From Corynebacterium parakroppenstedtii (GTDB lineage: Bacteria; Actinomycetota; Actinomycetes; Mycobacteriales; Mycobacteriaceae), in assembly GCF_019754935.1 (NCBI RefSeq), contig NZ_JAGSOA010000001.1, positions 1,302,001 to 1,366,000 on the forward strand: a stretch of DNA of 64,000 nucleotides. The letters are read 5' to 3'. Under the pieces are notes generated by a model, which did not search any database, was not told the origin of the DNA, and saw only the letters and a program-made list of their open reading frames with translations. Made by a program: the position numbers and the translations under genes. Shown here one piece after another: positions 35,203-44,063 of the stretch; positions within the stretch are counted from its first letter, which is position 1; each line of letters starts with the position of its first letter.

Positions 35203-35231
35203 TTGACGTTAATAGTCAGCGTTGTTATGTC
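35203..35231 (+). promoter_or_regulatory. Putative promoter of the SDR-hydrolase operon
   Basis: TTGACG at 35203-35208 and TATGTC at 35226-35231 are 17 bases apart, 31 bases before the SDR start. The -35 box is part of TTGAC-GTTAATA-GTCAG, a small inverted repeat, and the -10 box lies in TTGTTATGTCACAACAA, a second imperfect inverted repeat. Both are possible targets for the divergent XRE regulator. Confidence 0.45.
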
Positions 35232-35261
35232 ACAACAAAGCAAGACAACAAAGGAGTTAGC

Positions 35262-35900
35262 ATGACCAACGTTATCGTTCTAGGCGCCAGCGGCCAGATC
35301 GCCCGCCACGCCATCCCCATGATCGCAAACCAGGCCGGCCACGGGGACAGCCTCACACTGTTTGCCCGCAATGCTTCCAAAGTCGATGCGCCCGACGGGG
35401 CCCGCGTCGTCGAAGGTGATGTGCTCGACGCGGACGCTCTCGGTGCAGCGCTCGAGGGGCAGGACATTGTTTATGCCAACCTTGCAGGAAACCTCGACGA
35501 GCAGGCACGCGCACTTATCGATGCCATGAAGGCGGCCGGAGTAGCGCGCCTGATTTTCGTCGACGCGCTAGGAATTTACGATGAGCTGCCCGAGAAATTT
35601 AACACCTGGAACCGAGAGGCCATCGGCAACGAGGCGTTGACGATTTACCGCCGTGCAGCAGACATTATTGAGGACTCGGACCTGGACTACACGATCGTCC
35701 GCCCAGCGTGGCTGACTAATAAGGACGAGACCGATTACGAACTCACCCAACGTGATGAGCAGTTCAAGGGGACCGAGGTGTCACGCAAGGCCGTCGCTGC
35801 GTTCATCGCGTCCGTCGTTGCCGACCCAACCGAACACTCGCGCGCCAACGTCGGGATCGACAAGCCGGGTACCGACGGCGACAAGCCTGCCTGGTACTGA
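35262..35900 (+). CDS. NAD(P)-binding SDR/NmrA-like oxidoreductase
   Basis: 212 residues of the atypical short-chain dehydrogenase group with the N-terminal motif VIVLGASGQIARHAI. The chain follows the NmrA/NAD(P)H-binding pattern (GDVLDADALGAALEGQDIVYANLAG, then YTIVRPAWL). AAGGAG lies five bases before the ATG. Members sense or reduce NAD(P)-linked substrates; the substrate here is unknown. It is first in an operon with two hydrolases and is divergent from the XRE regulator. Confidence 0.87.
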   Translation: MTNVIVLGASGQIARHAIPMIANQAGHGDSLTLFARNASKVDAPDGARVVEGDVLDADALGAALEGQDIVYANLAGNLDEQARALIDAMKAAGVARLIFVDALGIYDELPEKFNTWNREAIGNEALTIYRRAADIIEDSDLDYTIVRPAWLTNKDETDYELTQRDEQFKGTEVSRKAVAAFIASVVADPTEHSRANVGIDKPGTDGDKPAWY

Positions 35901-35997
35901 GAACCCCTGGTTGAGGATTCCGCTCGTCCATATCGTGGGTGGCGTAAGTCACTACCGGCTCATTTCAAGAAAAGAAGTTTCAAGGAAGGAACCTGTA

Positions 35998-36900
35998 ATG
36001 CAGACTGACGTTAAGTTTTCCAGCGGAAACCAAACCATCGCGGGCACGTTGTTCATTCCCGACGACGCGCAGGGTGCAAGTCCCGCGATTGTCATTAGCC
36101 ACCCATTCGGCAGTGTCCGCCAACAATCACCGATCAATTACGCAACACGGCTATCCAAGGAAGGCTTCGTCACATTAACGTTCGACGCCGCCTACCAGGG
36201 AGAAAGCACCGGCGAACCCCGTCAGCTCGAAGACCCCTTCATTCGTGTCGAAAACATCAAGGACGCCGTTAGTTACCTAGCGACGTGTAAGGAGGTCGAC
36301 GCCGACCGGATTGGTGCTCTCGGCATCTGCGCCTCCGGAGGGTTCGTACCGTTCGCCGCGTCCAGTGATATTCGGATCAAGGCGGTCGCCACTGTCAGCG
36401 GGGCCGACCTGGGTGACGTGTACCGGTCCCAGGCTGAGACGCTGCCGAAATTCCTCGAAGCCTCGGTACAAGCTCGCACCGACCGTGCAGCGGGTAAGGA
36501 CGTCGAAGCACAACCAATGATCCCGATGACCCAGGATCAGGCAAACGAGTACCCCGATCGTTCGATGTACAAGGAAGCCTACGACTACTACCGCACGGAC
36601 CGTGCCAAGGATGACCGAGCACCGAATACGGTCGATCCGACGAGCTTCGACCGCATTGCTGTGTTCGACGCCTACGGTTTCATCGATCAGATCTCGCCCC
36701 GTCCGCTGCTCATGATTGCCGGAAGTGATGCGGACACGCTGCCGTATTCGCAGAACGCGATTGAGAAGGCTCAAGAACCAAAGGAATTGTTCATTATCGA
36801 CGGCGCGTCACACGTCGACCTCTACGACAAGCCCGACTACGTCGACCCGGCTGTTGCCAAGATGAGCTCCTTCTTTCGCGAGAACCTCGCGGGCAACTAA
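35998..36900 (+). CDS. Alpha/beta hydrolase, dienelactone-hydrolase-like, copy 1
   Basis: 300 residues of the YcjY/dienelactone-hydrolase-like group. The nucleophile elbow reads GICASG, placing Cys111 where most hydrolases have Ser. The motif GESTGEPRQLEDP and the final DGASHVDLYD with the catalytic His match the family. AGGAAGGA precedes the ATG at 35998. It is 97 bases downstream of the SDR gene and 58 upstream of a paralogue. The substrate is unknown; small esters or lactones are likely by family. Confidence 0.87.
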   Translation: MQTDVKFSSGNQTIAGTLFIPDDAQGASPAIVISHPFGSVRQQSPINYATRLSKEGFVTLTFDAAYQGESTGEPRQLEDPFIRVENIKDAVSYLATCKEVDADRIGALGICASGGFVPFAASSDIRIKAVATVSGADLGDVYRSQAETLPKFLEASVQARTDRAAGKDVEAQPMIPMTQDQANEYPDRSMYKEAYDYYRTDRAKDDRAPNTVDPTSFDRIAVFDAYGFIDQISPRPLLMIAGSDADTLPYSQNAIEKAQEPKELFIIDGASHVDLYDKPDYVDPAVAKMSSFFRENLAGN

Positions 36901-36958
36901 TTATTTAACGAACTGATTCCTCAAGGCGAACTGACCAGCGACCTGTAAAGGAACAAAC

Positions 36959-37873
36959 ATGAGCAAAAACATCAATATCAAGACTCTCAACGGTTATGGC
37001 ACAACACTCTCTGCAGTAATCAACTTCCCTCCAGAGTTCGAGGCCTCACAGACCTATCCCGCCATCGTCGTTTCCCATCCCGGTGGTGGCGTGAAGGAGC
37101 AAACCGCAGGCCTCTACGCCAAAAAAGTCGCCGAATACGGATTTGTCACCGTCGTCTACGACGCGTCCTTCCAGGGCGCCAGTTCTGGTGAACCCCGTCA
37201 ACTGGAGAATCCACATATCAGGACCGAGGATGTCAGCGCTGTCGTCGACTACCTCACCACTCTGGACTACGTCGATAACGAACGAATAGGCGCCATGGGA
37301 ATTTGCGCCGGCGCTGGTTATACCGCCAACGCCGCGATCAATGACCCGCGGATCAAAGCCGTGGGCACCGTGAGCATGGTTAATATCGGGCAGATGTTCC
37401 GCAACGGGTGGGACGGATCGGTTACCGACGCCGAGGCGGCACCGATTCTCGAGCAGGCAGCACAAGCGCGGACCACTGATGCCGCCGGTAAAGACAACGA
37501 GTTCCCCCTCGCACCGATGAACGAGGACGATGCTCCCAATGAGGAGCTACGCCAGGCGTGGGAGTACTACCACACCCCGCGTTGCGAGCACCCCAACGCT
37601 CCAGGTTGGATGACTACGCGTAGCCTGTCGCAAATCATCACATACGATGCTTTCCACAAGGCCGAGGCTTATCTCACTCAACCGCTGCTGATCGTCGCCG
37701 GGAGCGAAGCAGGGTCGAAGTGGATGAGCGATGATCTCTACGAACGAGCCGCCAGCACCGACAAATCCCAACACGTGGTTGACGGCGCAAACCATATGGA
37801 CCTCTACGACGGTGAGAAAGAAGTAGCTGAGGCCGTCAGTAAGCTCGGGCCATTCTTCAGCGACAGGCTCTAA
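36959..37873 (+). CDS. Alpha/beta hydrolase, dienelactone-hydrolase-like, copy 2
   Basis: 304 residues, clearly paralogous to the upstream copy: FQGASSGEPRQLENPHIRTEDV aligns with the same region there, and the elbow reads GICAGAG with Cys116 as nucleophile. The end DGANHMDLYDGEKEV carries the catalytic His. AAAGGA lies eight bases before the ATG. It differs from copy 1 in the middle lid region, which suggests a different substrate. Third gene of the operon. Confidence 0.87.
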   Translation: MSKNINIKTLNGYGTTLSAVINFPPEFEASQTYPAIVVSHPGGGVKEQTAGLYAKKVAEYGFVTVVYDASFQGASSGEPRQLENPHIRTEDVSAVVDYLTTLDYVDNERIGAMGICAGAGYTANAAINDPRIKAVGTVSMVNIGQMFRNGWDGSVTDAEAAPILEQAAQARTTDAAGKDNEFPLAPMNEDDAPNEELRQAWEYYHTPRCEHPNAPGWMTTRSLSQIITYDAFHKAEAYLTQPLLIVAGSEAGSKWMSDDLYERAASTDKSQHVVDGANHMDLYDGEKEVAEAVSKLGPFFSDRL

Positions 37874-37924
37874 GTCCCCAGGCTATAAGACCCCGGAGGG
37901 AATAGCACCGCAACCAGCGGAAAC

Positions 37925-38626
37925 CTAAGCGCGCGCCCTCAGTGCGCTCAATCTGTCACCGAGGTTGGCGGTGTGCTTATCCTCCTGGAAGCTCAACGCA
38001 AAGCAAACAATGCCGACGAGCACCCCATACACTGTCCACGGCCGTGACTCAGTGATGTGCGCGCGGATGAACGCCAGCGCTTTTCTCCTGATGAACCGGG
38101 AAAAATAAAACGACCCCACGAAGTAGCCCACCACAGCGCTGATGGCCATACCCAATCGTGCCCAGCCCCACGGGCTTGGGGCTCTATTTTCATCATTTTT
38201 CGACGGTGTGGCCTGCGGTGATTCACTTTCCGACGACGAAGTTCCCGGCCCCTCGGCGGTTTCCAACCTCGTGGTCTCAGACGCAGCGGCCTCAAGCGAT
38301 GTATCTTTTCCTGGGCTGGATAATTCCTTTGCCCCAACCCTCGGAGAATTATTATCCGCGCTTGCCAGATCTTCCGACGACTGTGTCGTCATCCATATCA
38401 CCGCGAACGCGGATCCTAGTAGCCCGACCTTCGTCGCCACCCGGCGCGGCTTCGACTCGATGCCACCTGAGGCATACCAGCCACCGATCAGGGAAGATAC
38501 CAATACACGTTCAACAAGGCGGGAAACACCTCGTTCGTCTGGAGGCAGTGCGTTGATACGGTCTCTCGCTTCGTTGAGACGTCGTGTGACTCCGTGGGGA
38601 AACTGATCTCTCCTGCTTAGGTGCAT
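37925..38626 (-). CDS. Hypothetical membrane protein
   Basis: 233 residues. The N-terminal 65 residues are charged and cytoplasmic. A hydrophobic helix lies near 68-80, then a disordered acidic Ser/Glu segment from about 85 to 145, then two or three helices from about 155 on (AVVGYFVGSFYFSRFI and VYGVLVGIVCFALSF). No family recognised. Its start overlaps the stop of the 88-residue gene at 38617-38883 by ten bases, so the two are probably translated together. Confidence 0.6.
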   Translation of the reverse strand: MHLSRRDQFPHGVTRRLNEARDRINALPPDERGVSRLVERVLVSSLIGGWYASGGIESKPRRVATKVGLLGSAFAVIWMTTQSSEDLASADNNSPRVGAKELSSPGKDTSLEAAASETTRLETAEGPGTSSSESESPQATPSKNDENRAPSPWGWARLGMAISAVVGYFVGSFYFSRFIRRKALAFIRAHITESRPWTVYGVLVGIVCFALSFQEDKHTANLGDRLSALRARA

Positions 38627-38883
38627 GGCACCAAGACTAACAAGGCTTTACTCATTGCCTCTTTTGCTTTTGCACCGGAATAAAGCTGCGCAGTCATCCG
38701 ACCACCGATAAGCGCAGAGACCTGCCGTGCCACCGCACTAGGGCTCAGGACTTCCAAGCACGCTAAAGCGCCAGTAATAACGTCGTGCAGATCGCTCGCC
38801 ATCTGTGCAGCAGATGATGCAAAGACTGGTTGCGTCCGGGATGCACGAATAAGTTCGAGCACGACGATAGCTTCTACCGCCAC
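38617..38883 (-). CDS. Small hypothetical protein coupled to the membrane protein gene
   Basis: 88 residues from a GTG at 38883 that follows GAGAGG at three bases. The sequence is Ala/Ser/Leu-rich and mostly helical (VEAIVVLELIRASRTQPVF at the start), without a clear membrane helix. The frame is open further upstream to 39108 but there it overlaps the divergent phytase-like gene and looks non-coding. The stop overlaps the start of the next gene. Unknown family. Confidence 0.5.
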   Translation of the reverse strand: MAVEAIVVLELIRASRTQPVFASSAAQMASDLHDVITGALACLEVLSPSAVARQVSALIGGRMTAQLYSGAKAKEAMSKALLVLVPCT

Positions 38884-39061
38884 TTTCCTCTCGTACCAAA
38901 CCAACACCCGGGATGACTCTTCTCTCGGCAGACCCCGCCTGCGTTCGTTTCCACGATGCAATATCGAAAAAGAGTGTGGGGGAAATAAACAACAACTAAA
39001 CTTCCAGCGAACCTTCCGCAAAATTCTGCAGCGGTATAGCGAGCGACCACCATCACTACGC

Positions 39062-40360
39062 ATGCCACCTGTTTTCATAGTGGGTGTGAAAATACGTACT
39101 CGCTCCAATCACAACCGGAAGATCACCCCTCTGATTGCTCCCCCACTTATTCTCACCACGCTCATTACGGGGTCCGCAGCCGCCATCTCAGCAACCCCAA
39201 CCACCGCAGATTCGGCTGTCCCATCTTCTAGCGCTCCGAGCCCAGGCGCGACAAACCAATCCCGTTATAACGGCATGTTCGACCTCGGCAAGGCGACTCA
39301 AGATCCTAGTGTCGGCGGATTATCCGGACTGGCCTCTCTTGCTGATGGTTCCTATCTAGCCATCTCAGATGACAAAGGCGATTATGGTCCCACCCGCGCA
39401 TACCGATTGAACATCGATAACAGTGGGCAGGCACAAGTCATCGGCCGGGTCGTTTTCACCAACCCAGATGGAAGTGCGTACGATCCTAAGGAATTCGACG
39501 CGGAAGAGATCCGCCAATTGCCCAACGGGCACCTGTTGTGGACGACAGAGGGTGGGTCACAAGGTGCAGAGAATCGTTCCCCCCTTGTCATCGAATCCGA
39601 TAAAACCGGGCGTGAGATTCGCCGTATTCATCCCCCGCAGTACCACGTCCCCAACTATGAAGATGTGCCGGACACTAAAGAAGCTAAAGGCATAAGCCCC
39701 AATAAGGGGCCAGAAGGGATGACCATTTCTCCTGATGGAAAAACCTTTTACACGATCAACGAAAACTCTCTGGTGCAGGATGGACCAAGCAATACTCCCC
39801 AGTCGGGATCCAAAACGCGACTAACCGTCTACGACACTGCGACGGGGAAGCCCAGCGCGGAATACGTGGTTGACGTAGATCCCACGTATGCCCCCAAAGC
39901 CGACCGCGGATATGCTTCCCTGGCTACATCCCCGGATGGAAACCTTTACGCCCTACAACGCGGATATATCCCCAAACAAGGAAACCGCGCAGAGATCTAC
40001 CGATTAGATGTAAACGGAGCTACCAACGTTCTCGGCCGGGAGCGCCTCACCGGTACCGAAGTAGCAGTCAAGCGCGAGAAAGCCTTCGATTTCGTTGATT
40101 CGAAACTCGGTAATAGCGCACATCCGGGTGGCAGAGGCGTTCCGGAGTCTCCCGAAAACGTGGAAGGCATGACCTTCGCAGCCCCGCCAGCAGGAACCTC
40201 GGCTACCAATTCCCTGTCCGCTGGCTCCCGTTCCAACGGCCGAGGCACTGGAGTATCTAAAACTCCAGTGGGAAACAATCGTGTTTACCTCATCTCGGAC
40301 AATAACTTCAGCGATTCGCAACGCACGGTAGTCCATTCCCTGGACATCGCTCCTCGCTAG
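39062..40360 (+). CDS. Secreted esterase-like/phytase-like beta-propeller protein
   Basis: 432 residues of the 'esterase-like activity of phytase' family (PF13449 type). A signal peptide is likely within residues 20-50 (ITPLIAPPLILTTLITGSAAA). The mature part has the propeller motifs GGLSGLASLADGSYLAISDDKGD and the metal-type FDAEEIRQLPNGHLLWTTEG, then GPEGMTISPDGKTFYTINEN. It should act outside the cell on phosphoesters or other esters; no substrate is proven for the family. ATG 39062 or GTG 39086 may be the start; the latter gives a more typical signal peptide. Confidence 0.82.
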   Translation: MPPVFIVGVKIRTRSNHNRKITPLIAPPLILTTLITGSAAAISATPTTADSAVPSSSAPSPGATNQSRYNGMFDLGKATQDPSVGGLSGLASLADGSYLAISDDKGDYGPTRAYRLNIDNSGQAQVIGRVVFTNPDGSAYDPKEFDAEEIRQLPNGHLLWTTEGGSQGAENRSPLVIESDKTGREIRRIHPPQYHVPNYEDVPDTKEAKGISPNKGPEGMTISPDGKTFYTINENSLVQDGPSNTPQSGSKTRLTVYDTATGKPSAEYVVDVDPTYAPKADRGYASLATSPDGNLYALQRGYIPKQGNRAEIYRLDVNGATNVLGRERLTGTEVAVKREKAFDFVDSKLGNSAHPGGRGVPESPENVEGMTFAAPPAGTSATNSLSAGSRSNGRGTGVSKTPVGNNRVYLISDNNFSDSQRTVVHSLDIAPR

Positions 40361-40369
40361 TGGCCCGCC

Positions 40370-40547
40370 ACCAGCGGATACTCATTCGTGACACTGCTGC
40401 TAACACCCGACGATCGTAGGAGATAAACAGCACTCCACGATCTCGCCGCACAGTCTCGCGCAGCATCTCCACTACCTTCGCCGTGGCGATGGGATCGATC
40501 ATCGCGGTCGGTTCGCCCGGCTCATAACCGATAAAAGGAACGTTCAC
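40370..40547 (-). pseudogene. Remnant of an ABC transporter ATP-binding protein gene
   Basis: About 50 residues of the C-terminal half of an ABC ATPase can be read: GEPTAMIDPIATAKVVEMLR after the Walker B position, then LFISYDRRVLAAVS with the switch region (H-loop His replaced by Tyr). The preceding FIGYEP lacks the normal LLLADEP. Nothing upstream gives a Walker A, and the frame runs into the convergent phytase-like gene. This is a decayed fragment, probably of a peptide- or metal-transporter ATPase. Confidence 0.65.
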
Positions 40548-40591
40548 AGTGAAACCATGACCGCAACTACGAGGTCCTCTATCATAAGTCC

Positions 40592-41215
40592 ATGGCAGAG
40601 AACGTGGTTGAAAGGCACCTCGCGGTAATACTTTTCGACGGATTCGAGTTGCTTGATGCGTTCGGCCCTATAGAGTTCTTCAGCGCAATCCCCGATGTAA
40701 AAATTGAACTGGTAGCTCAGAGGAGCGGCCCCGTCCGAAGCGCTCAAGGCGTTGAGGTAATTGCGGAATTAGAGTGCGGCGCGCTTAACGATCCAGATAT
40801 CATTTTGGTCCCCGGAGGTATGGGAACACGGACGTTGGCTCACGACGAATCGTTCTTGTCTTGGCTAACGGATATTGGAAACCGATCGGAGATAGTGGCA
40901 TCAGTTTGTACGGGATCGGCGCTCTTGGCCGCGGCTGGTCTGCTCGAAGGCCATCGAGCGACGAGCAACAAACTAGCTTTTGAATGGGCGTCCTCATTTG
41001 GCGACGATATTTCTTGGGAGTATCAAGCGCGGTGGGTGCACGACGGTTGTCGATGGACATCCTCGGGTGTTGCAGCCGGCATGGATATGGCCGCCACGCT
41101 GATTGGACACCTGTTTGGGCGAAAAGTTCAAACGGAAGTAACCAAGCGCATTGAATACCAACCGCAGACCGATAGCACCACCGATCCCTTTGTACGCTTC
41201 CAGGGCCCGCGTTAA
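40592..41215 (+). CDS. DJ-1/PfpI-family protein
   Basis: 207 residues with the class I glutamine-amidotransferase-like fold of the DJ-1/PfpI family. The reactive Cys106 lies in the elbow ASVCTGSALLAAAGLLEGHRAT, which is close to isonitrile hydratase (InhA) and to the N-terminal domain of GlxA-type regulators. No AraC DNA-binding domain follows, so this is a stand-alone enzyme or chaperone-like protein. TATCAT six bases before the ATG suggests a leaderless mRNA. No operon partner is evident. Confidence 0.87.
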   Translation: MAENVVERHLAVILFDGFELLDAFGPIEFFSAIPDVKIELVAQRSGPVRSAQGVEVIAELECGALNDPDIILVPGGMGTRTLAHDESFLSWLTDIGNRSEIVASVCTGSALLAAAGLLEGHRATSNKLAFEWASSFGDDISWEYQARWVHDGCRWTSSGVAAGMDMAATLIGHLFGRKVQTEVTKRIEYQPQTDSTTDPFVRFQGPR

Positions 41216-41297
41216 GCAACCGTTACGCGATTCGACCAGAGCAAAAGCACCGAAAAGACCCCAGCCCAGCGTCGATAATGAAATCCCGGTCACAGCA

Positions 41298-41315
41298 ACG
41301 CTGAAATTTCAGCGT
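41298..41315. promoter_or_regulatory. Perfect 18-bp palindrome at the promoter of the 41336 gene
   Basis: ACGCTGAAATTTCAGCGT is perfectly self-complementary. It lies seven bases before TACACT (41323-41328), a good -10 box, so it covers the expected -35 region and looks like an operator. Confidence 0.55.
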
Positions 41316-41335
41316 CACCCCGTACACTAGGGAAC

Positions 41336-41572
41336 ATGTTCGGACGAAAATCAGCGGCTGACAAAGCTGCGGCCGCCACTTATGAAGCTGCGGAACGCAC
41401 CACAGTCCCGCTGGACGTGCCCATGACGCGGATGATGGCCCAAGAGCTACCTATCTTGGATAGTTCATCACGGCAACGGGTCAATGACCTGCTCAGAGAA
41501 TATGATGGGCCGCTCATTACCAGCGTGGACATGTTGCCCGAAGAGATACGCGACATCATGAACCTCTACTAA
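41336..41572 (+). CDS. Small conserved hypothetical protein
   Basis: 78 residues: a Lys/Ala-rich N-terminus (GRKSAADKAAAATYEAAER) and a compact C-terminal part (RMMAQELPILDSSSRQRVNDLLREYDGPL...LPEEIRDIMNLY). No membrane segment and no family recognised. There is no ribosome site, but TACACT ends seven bases before the ATG, which is the geometry of leaderless genes in this group. An 18-bp palindrome overlaps the presumed -35 region, so expression is likely regulated. Confidence 0.65.
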   Translation: MFGRKSAADKAAAATYEAAERTTVPLDVPMTRMMAQELPILDSSSRQRVNDLLREYDGPLITSVDMLPEEIRDIMNLY

Positions 41573-41777
41573 AGCCCGTCTCCCCGGTGTAGGCTCCCAT
41601 CGAGTCGATACTCGCCTATCACTGCGACAGGCGTACAGCTATGGCGTAGAACTATACGGGTGGTAGCGCGGGAGGCTTCGTGGCCACTCACGGCTCCGAT
41701 GGTGGCTCCGACGGAGACTCCCACGCTCGTATGATCGCGCACAACCAATCTGACGTACCAAGGAGAAAGAGTTAGAA

Positions 41778-43211
41778 GTGAGCTCAACCACGACAGATCA
41801 ACTACCGCTAGAGCACCGTCGTCTCACAGGGTGGGGGCGCACTCAGCCGGCTTCCAGTGAAGTCCTGTCCACACCCGACCTAGACCTGATCGCCCGCGCG
41901 GTGCGGGAGGTTGCCGAGCAGAACGAGGGTAAGCCCGACTACCTCAAGCGCGGCGTCATCGCCCGTGGTCTGGGCCGTTCCTACGGCGATCCGGCCCAGA
42001 ACAGCGGTGGACTTGTTATCGACATGGCTGCGCTCAATGAAATTCACTCCATCGACCCGGACACGGCTATTGCCGACGTCGACGGTGGCGTCACCCTCGA
42101 CCAACTCATGAAAGCCGCACTGCCTTACGGCCTATGGGTTCCGGTACTCCCCGGCACCCGGCAAGTCACCATCGGCGGTGCCATCGGCCCAGATATCCAC
42201 GGCAAGAACCACCACTCAGCCGGGTCCTTCGGTAACCACGTCGCCTCCATGGAACTGCTGGTTGCCGATGGCCGCATCCTGCACCTCGAGCCAGAGGGCA
42301 GCGCCGATGACCCCGATGGCGAACTCTTCTGGGCAACCGTTGGTGGCATGGGCCTCACCGGCATCATTGTGCGCGCACGCATCGCGATGACTCGCACCGA
42401 AACCGCCTACTTCATTGCCGACGGCGACATGACCGCGTCGCTGGACGAAACCATCGAATTCCACTCTGACGGGTCGGAGAAAAACTACACCTACTCCTCG
42501 GCCTGGTTCGACGCTATTTCTCCCGAACCGAAGCTGGGCCGTGCCGCTATTTCCCGCGGATCCCTGGCCACCTTGGACCAGTTGAAGGAATACGCCCCCA
42601 AGCTGGCGAAAAAGCCGTTGAAGTTCAACGCGCCTCAGTTGATGACCGTCCCGGACATCTTCCCGAACTTCACGATGAACAAGCTGACCATGATGTCCAT
42701 CGGTGAGCTATGGTGGCTGAAGTCCGGAACGTACCGAAATAAAGTGCAGAACCTGACGCAGTTCTACCAGCCACTTGACCTCATCGGTGAGTGGAACCGC
42801 GGGTACGGCTCCAAGGGCTTCCTGCAGTACCAGTTTGTGGTCCCGCGCGAAGCCGTCGACCCATTCAAAGAAATCGTCCGCGACATTCAGCGCTCCGGGC
42901 ACTACTCCGCCCTCAACGTCTTCAAGCTGTTCGGTGAAGGCAACCGCGCACCTCTCTCCTACCCGATGCCCGGCTGGAACGTCTGCGTCGACTTCCCCAT
43001 CAAGCCTGGCCTCGGTGAGTTCCTGGACGACCTTGACAAACGAGTCATGGAATTCGGTGGACGCCTCTACCTAGCGAAGGAATCGCGCACTTCGGCCGAA
43101 AACTTCCACAAGATGTACCCCGAGATGGACAGCTGGCTGAAAACCCGCAACACCATCGACCCCAGCGGCGTGTTCGCCTCGGACATGTCCCGTCGCCTGG
43201 AACTGCACTAA
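41778..43211 (+). CDS. dprE1: Decaprenylphosphoryl-beta-D-ribose oxidase DprE1
   Basis: FAD-dependent oxidase of 477 residues that, with DprE2, turns decaprenylphosphoryl ribose into the arabinose donor DPA. The FAD-binding segment has [15 protein letters not shown] and [23 protein letters not shown]. The C-terminal substrate domain carries [10 protein letters not shown] with Cys403, the residue that benzothiazinones attack (Cys387 in M. tuberculosis), and AKESR with Lys434 at the same spacing as catalytic Lys418. GTG start with AAGGAG upstream. dprE2 follows after 77 bases. Confidence 0.95.
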   Translation: MSSTTTDQLPLEHRRLTGWGRTQPASSEVLSTPDLDLIARAVREVAEQNEGKPDYLKRGVIARGLGRSYGDPAQNSGGLVIDMAALNEIHSIDPDTAIADVDGGVTLDQLMKAALPYGLWVPVLPGTRQVTIGGAIGPDIHGKNHHSAGSFGNHVASMELLVADGRILHLEPEGSADDPDGELFWATVGGMGLTGIIVRARIAMTRTETAYFIADGDMTASLDETIEFHSDGSEKNYTYSSAWFDAISPEPKLGRAAISRGSLATLDQLKEYAPKLAKKPLKFNAPQLMTVPDIFPNFTMNKLTMMSIGELWWLKSGTYRNKVQNLTQFYQPLDLIGEWNRGYGSKGFLQYQFVVPREAVDPFKEIVRDIQRSGHYSALNVFKLFGEGNRAPLSYPMPGWNVCVDFPIKPGLGEFLDDLDKRVMEFGGRLYLAKESRTSAENFHKMYPEMDSWLKTRNTIDPSGVFASDMSRRLELH

Positions 43212-43288
43212 TCCAATCCCACCGCACGAATTGCATCACTCCGCCGGGCCCTGTGACGGGCTCGGTACACAGAAAGGGTTCTTTCTTT

Positions 43289-44050
43289 ATGCTTAACGCC
43301 GTTGGGCACGCACAATCCATCCTTCTCCTCGGGGGAACGTCGGACATGGGCCTCGCCATCGTCGAGGAATTCCTCTCCCGAGGCTCCGCCTCCGTCACCC
43401 TCGCAGCCAGGAAGAACAGCAAAGATCTCCCCGCCGCGATTGACCGGATGAAGAAAGCAGGGGCGTCCGAGGTCCGCACGATCGACTTCGATGCTCTCGA
43501 CACCAAGTCACACAAGGCCGTCATCGACGAGGCCTTCAGCCACGGCGATATCGACCTCGCCATCGTCGCATTCGGTATCTTGGGCGACCAAGAAGAACTG
43601 TGGCAGAACCAAGAAAAAGCTGTTCAAGCTGCAGAGATCAACTACACCGGCTCGGTCTCCGTCGGTGTACTGCTCGGCCAGGCAATGAAAAAGCAGGGCC
43701 ACGGGCAGATCGTGGCCATCTCGTCCGTCGCCGGTGAGGTCGTCCGACGCTCCAACTTCGTGTACGGCTCCACCAAGGCCGGGTTCGACGGCTTCTACCG
43801 CCAGCTGGGCGAGGCGCTGCGTGACAGTGGCGTCCGCGTCCTCGCCGTTCGGCCTGGCCAAGTGCGCACACAGATGACCGAAAACCTTGATGACGCGCCA
43901 CTGACCGTCAATAAGGAAGACGTCGCGGCGGCCGTCGCGAAAGCTGTCGATGACAACAAGTCCGTGATCTGGGTCCACCCGCTGTTCCGCTACGTCATGA
44001 TGGCCCTGGCTCACACACCGGCCGCTATCCTGCGGAAACTGCCTATCTAA
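43289..44050 (+). CDS. dprE2: Decaprenylphosphoryl-D-2-keto-erythro-pentose reductase DprE2
   Basis: 253-residue short-chain dehydrogenase that completes DPA formation using NADH/NADPH. It has the Rossmann motif [14 protein letters not shown], and the active site is the Ser in ISSVAGE with YGSTK (Tyr and Lys). AGAAAGGG precedes the ATG at 43289. Partner of dprE1, directly downstream. aftA, which follows in mycobacteria, is not next here; a 44-base repeat and a convergent decarboxylase gene follow instead. Confidence 0.94.
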   Translation: MLNAVGHAQSILLLGGTSDMGLAIVEEFLSRGSASVTLAARKNSKDLPAAIDRMKKAGASEVRTIDFDALDTKSHKAVIDEAFSHGDIDLAIVAFGILGDQEELWQNQEKAVQAAEINYTGSVSVGVLLGQAMKKQGHGQIVAISSVAGEVVRRSNFVYGSTKAGFDGFYRQLGEALRDSGVRVLAVRPGQVRTQMTENLDDAPLTVNKEDVAAAVAKAVDDNKSVIWVHPLFRYVMMALAHTPAAILRKLPI

Positions 44051-44063
44051 GGCGCGCTAGCGA

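Noticed and set aside
41569..41787. 72-residue minus-strand frame before dprE1
   Set aside because: It overlaps the dprE1 promoter and start, has no ribosome site and no recognisable features.
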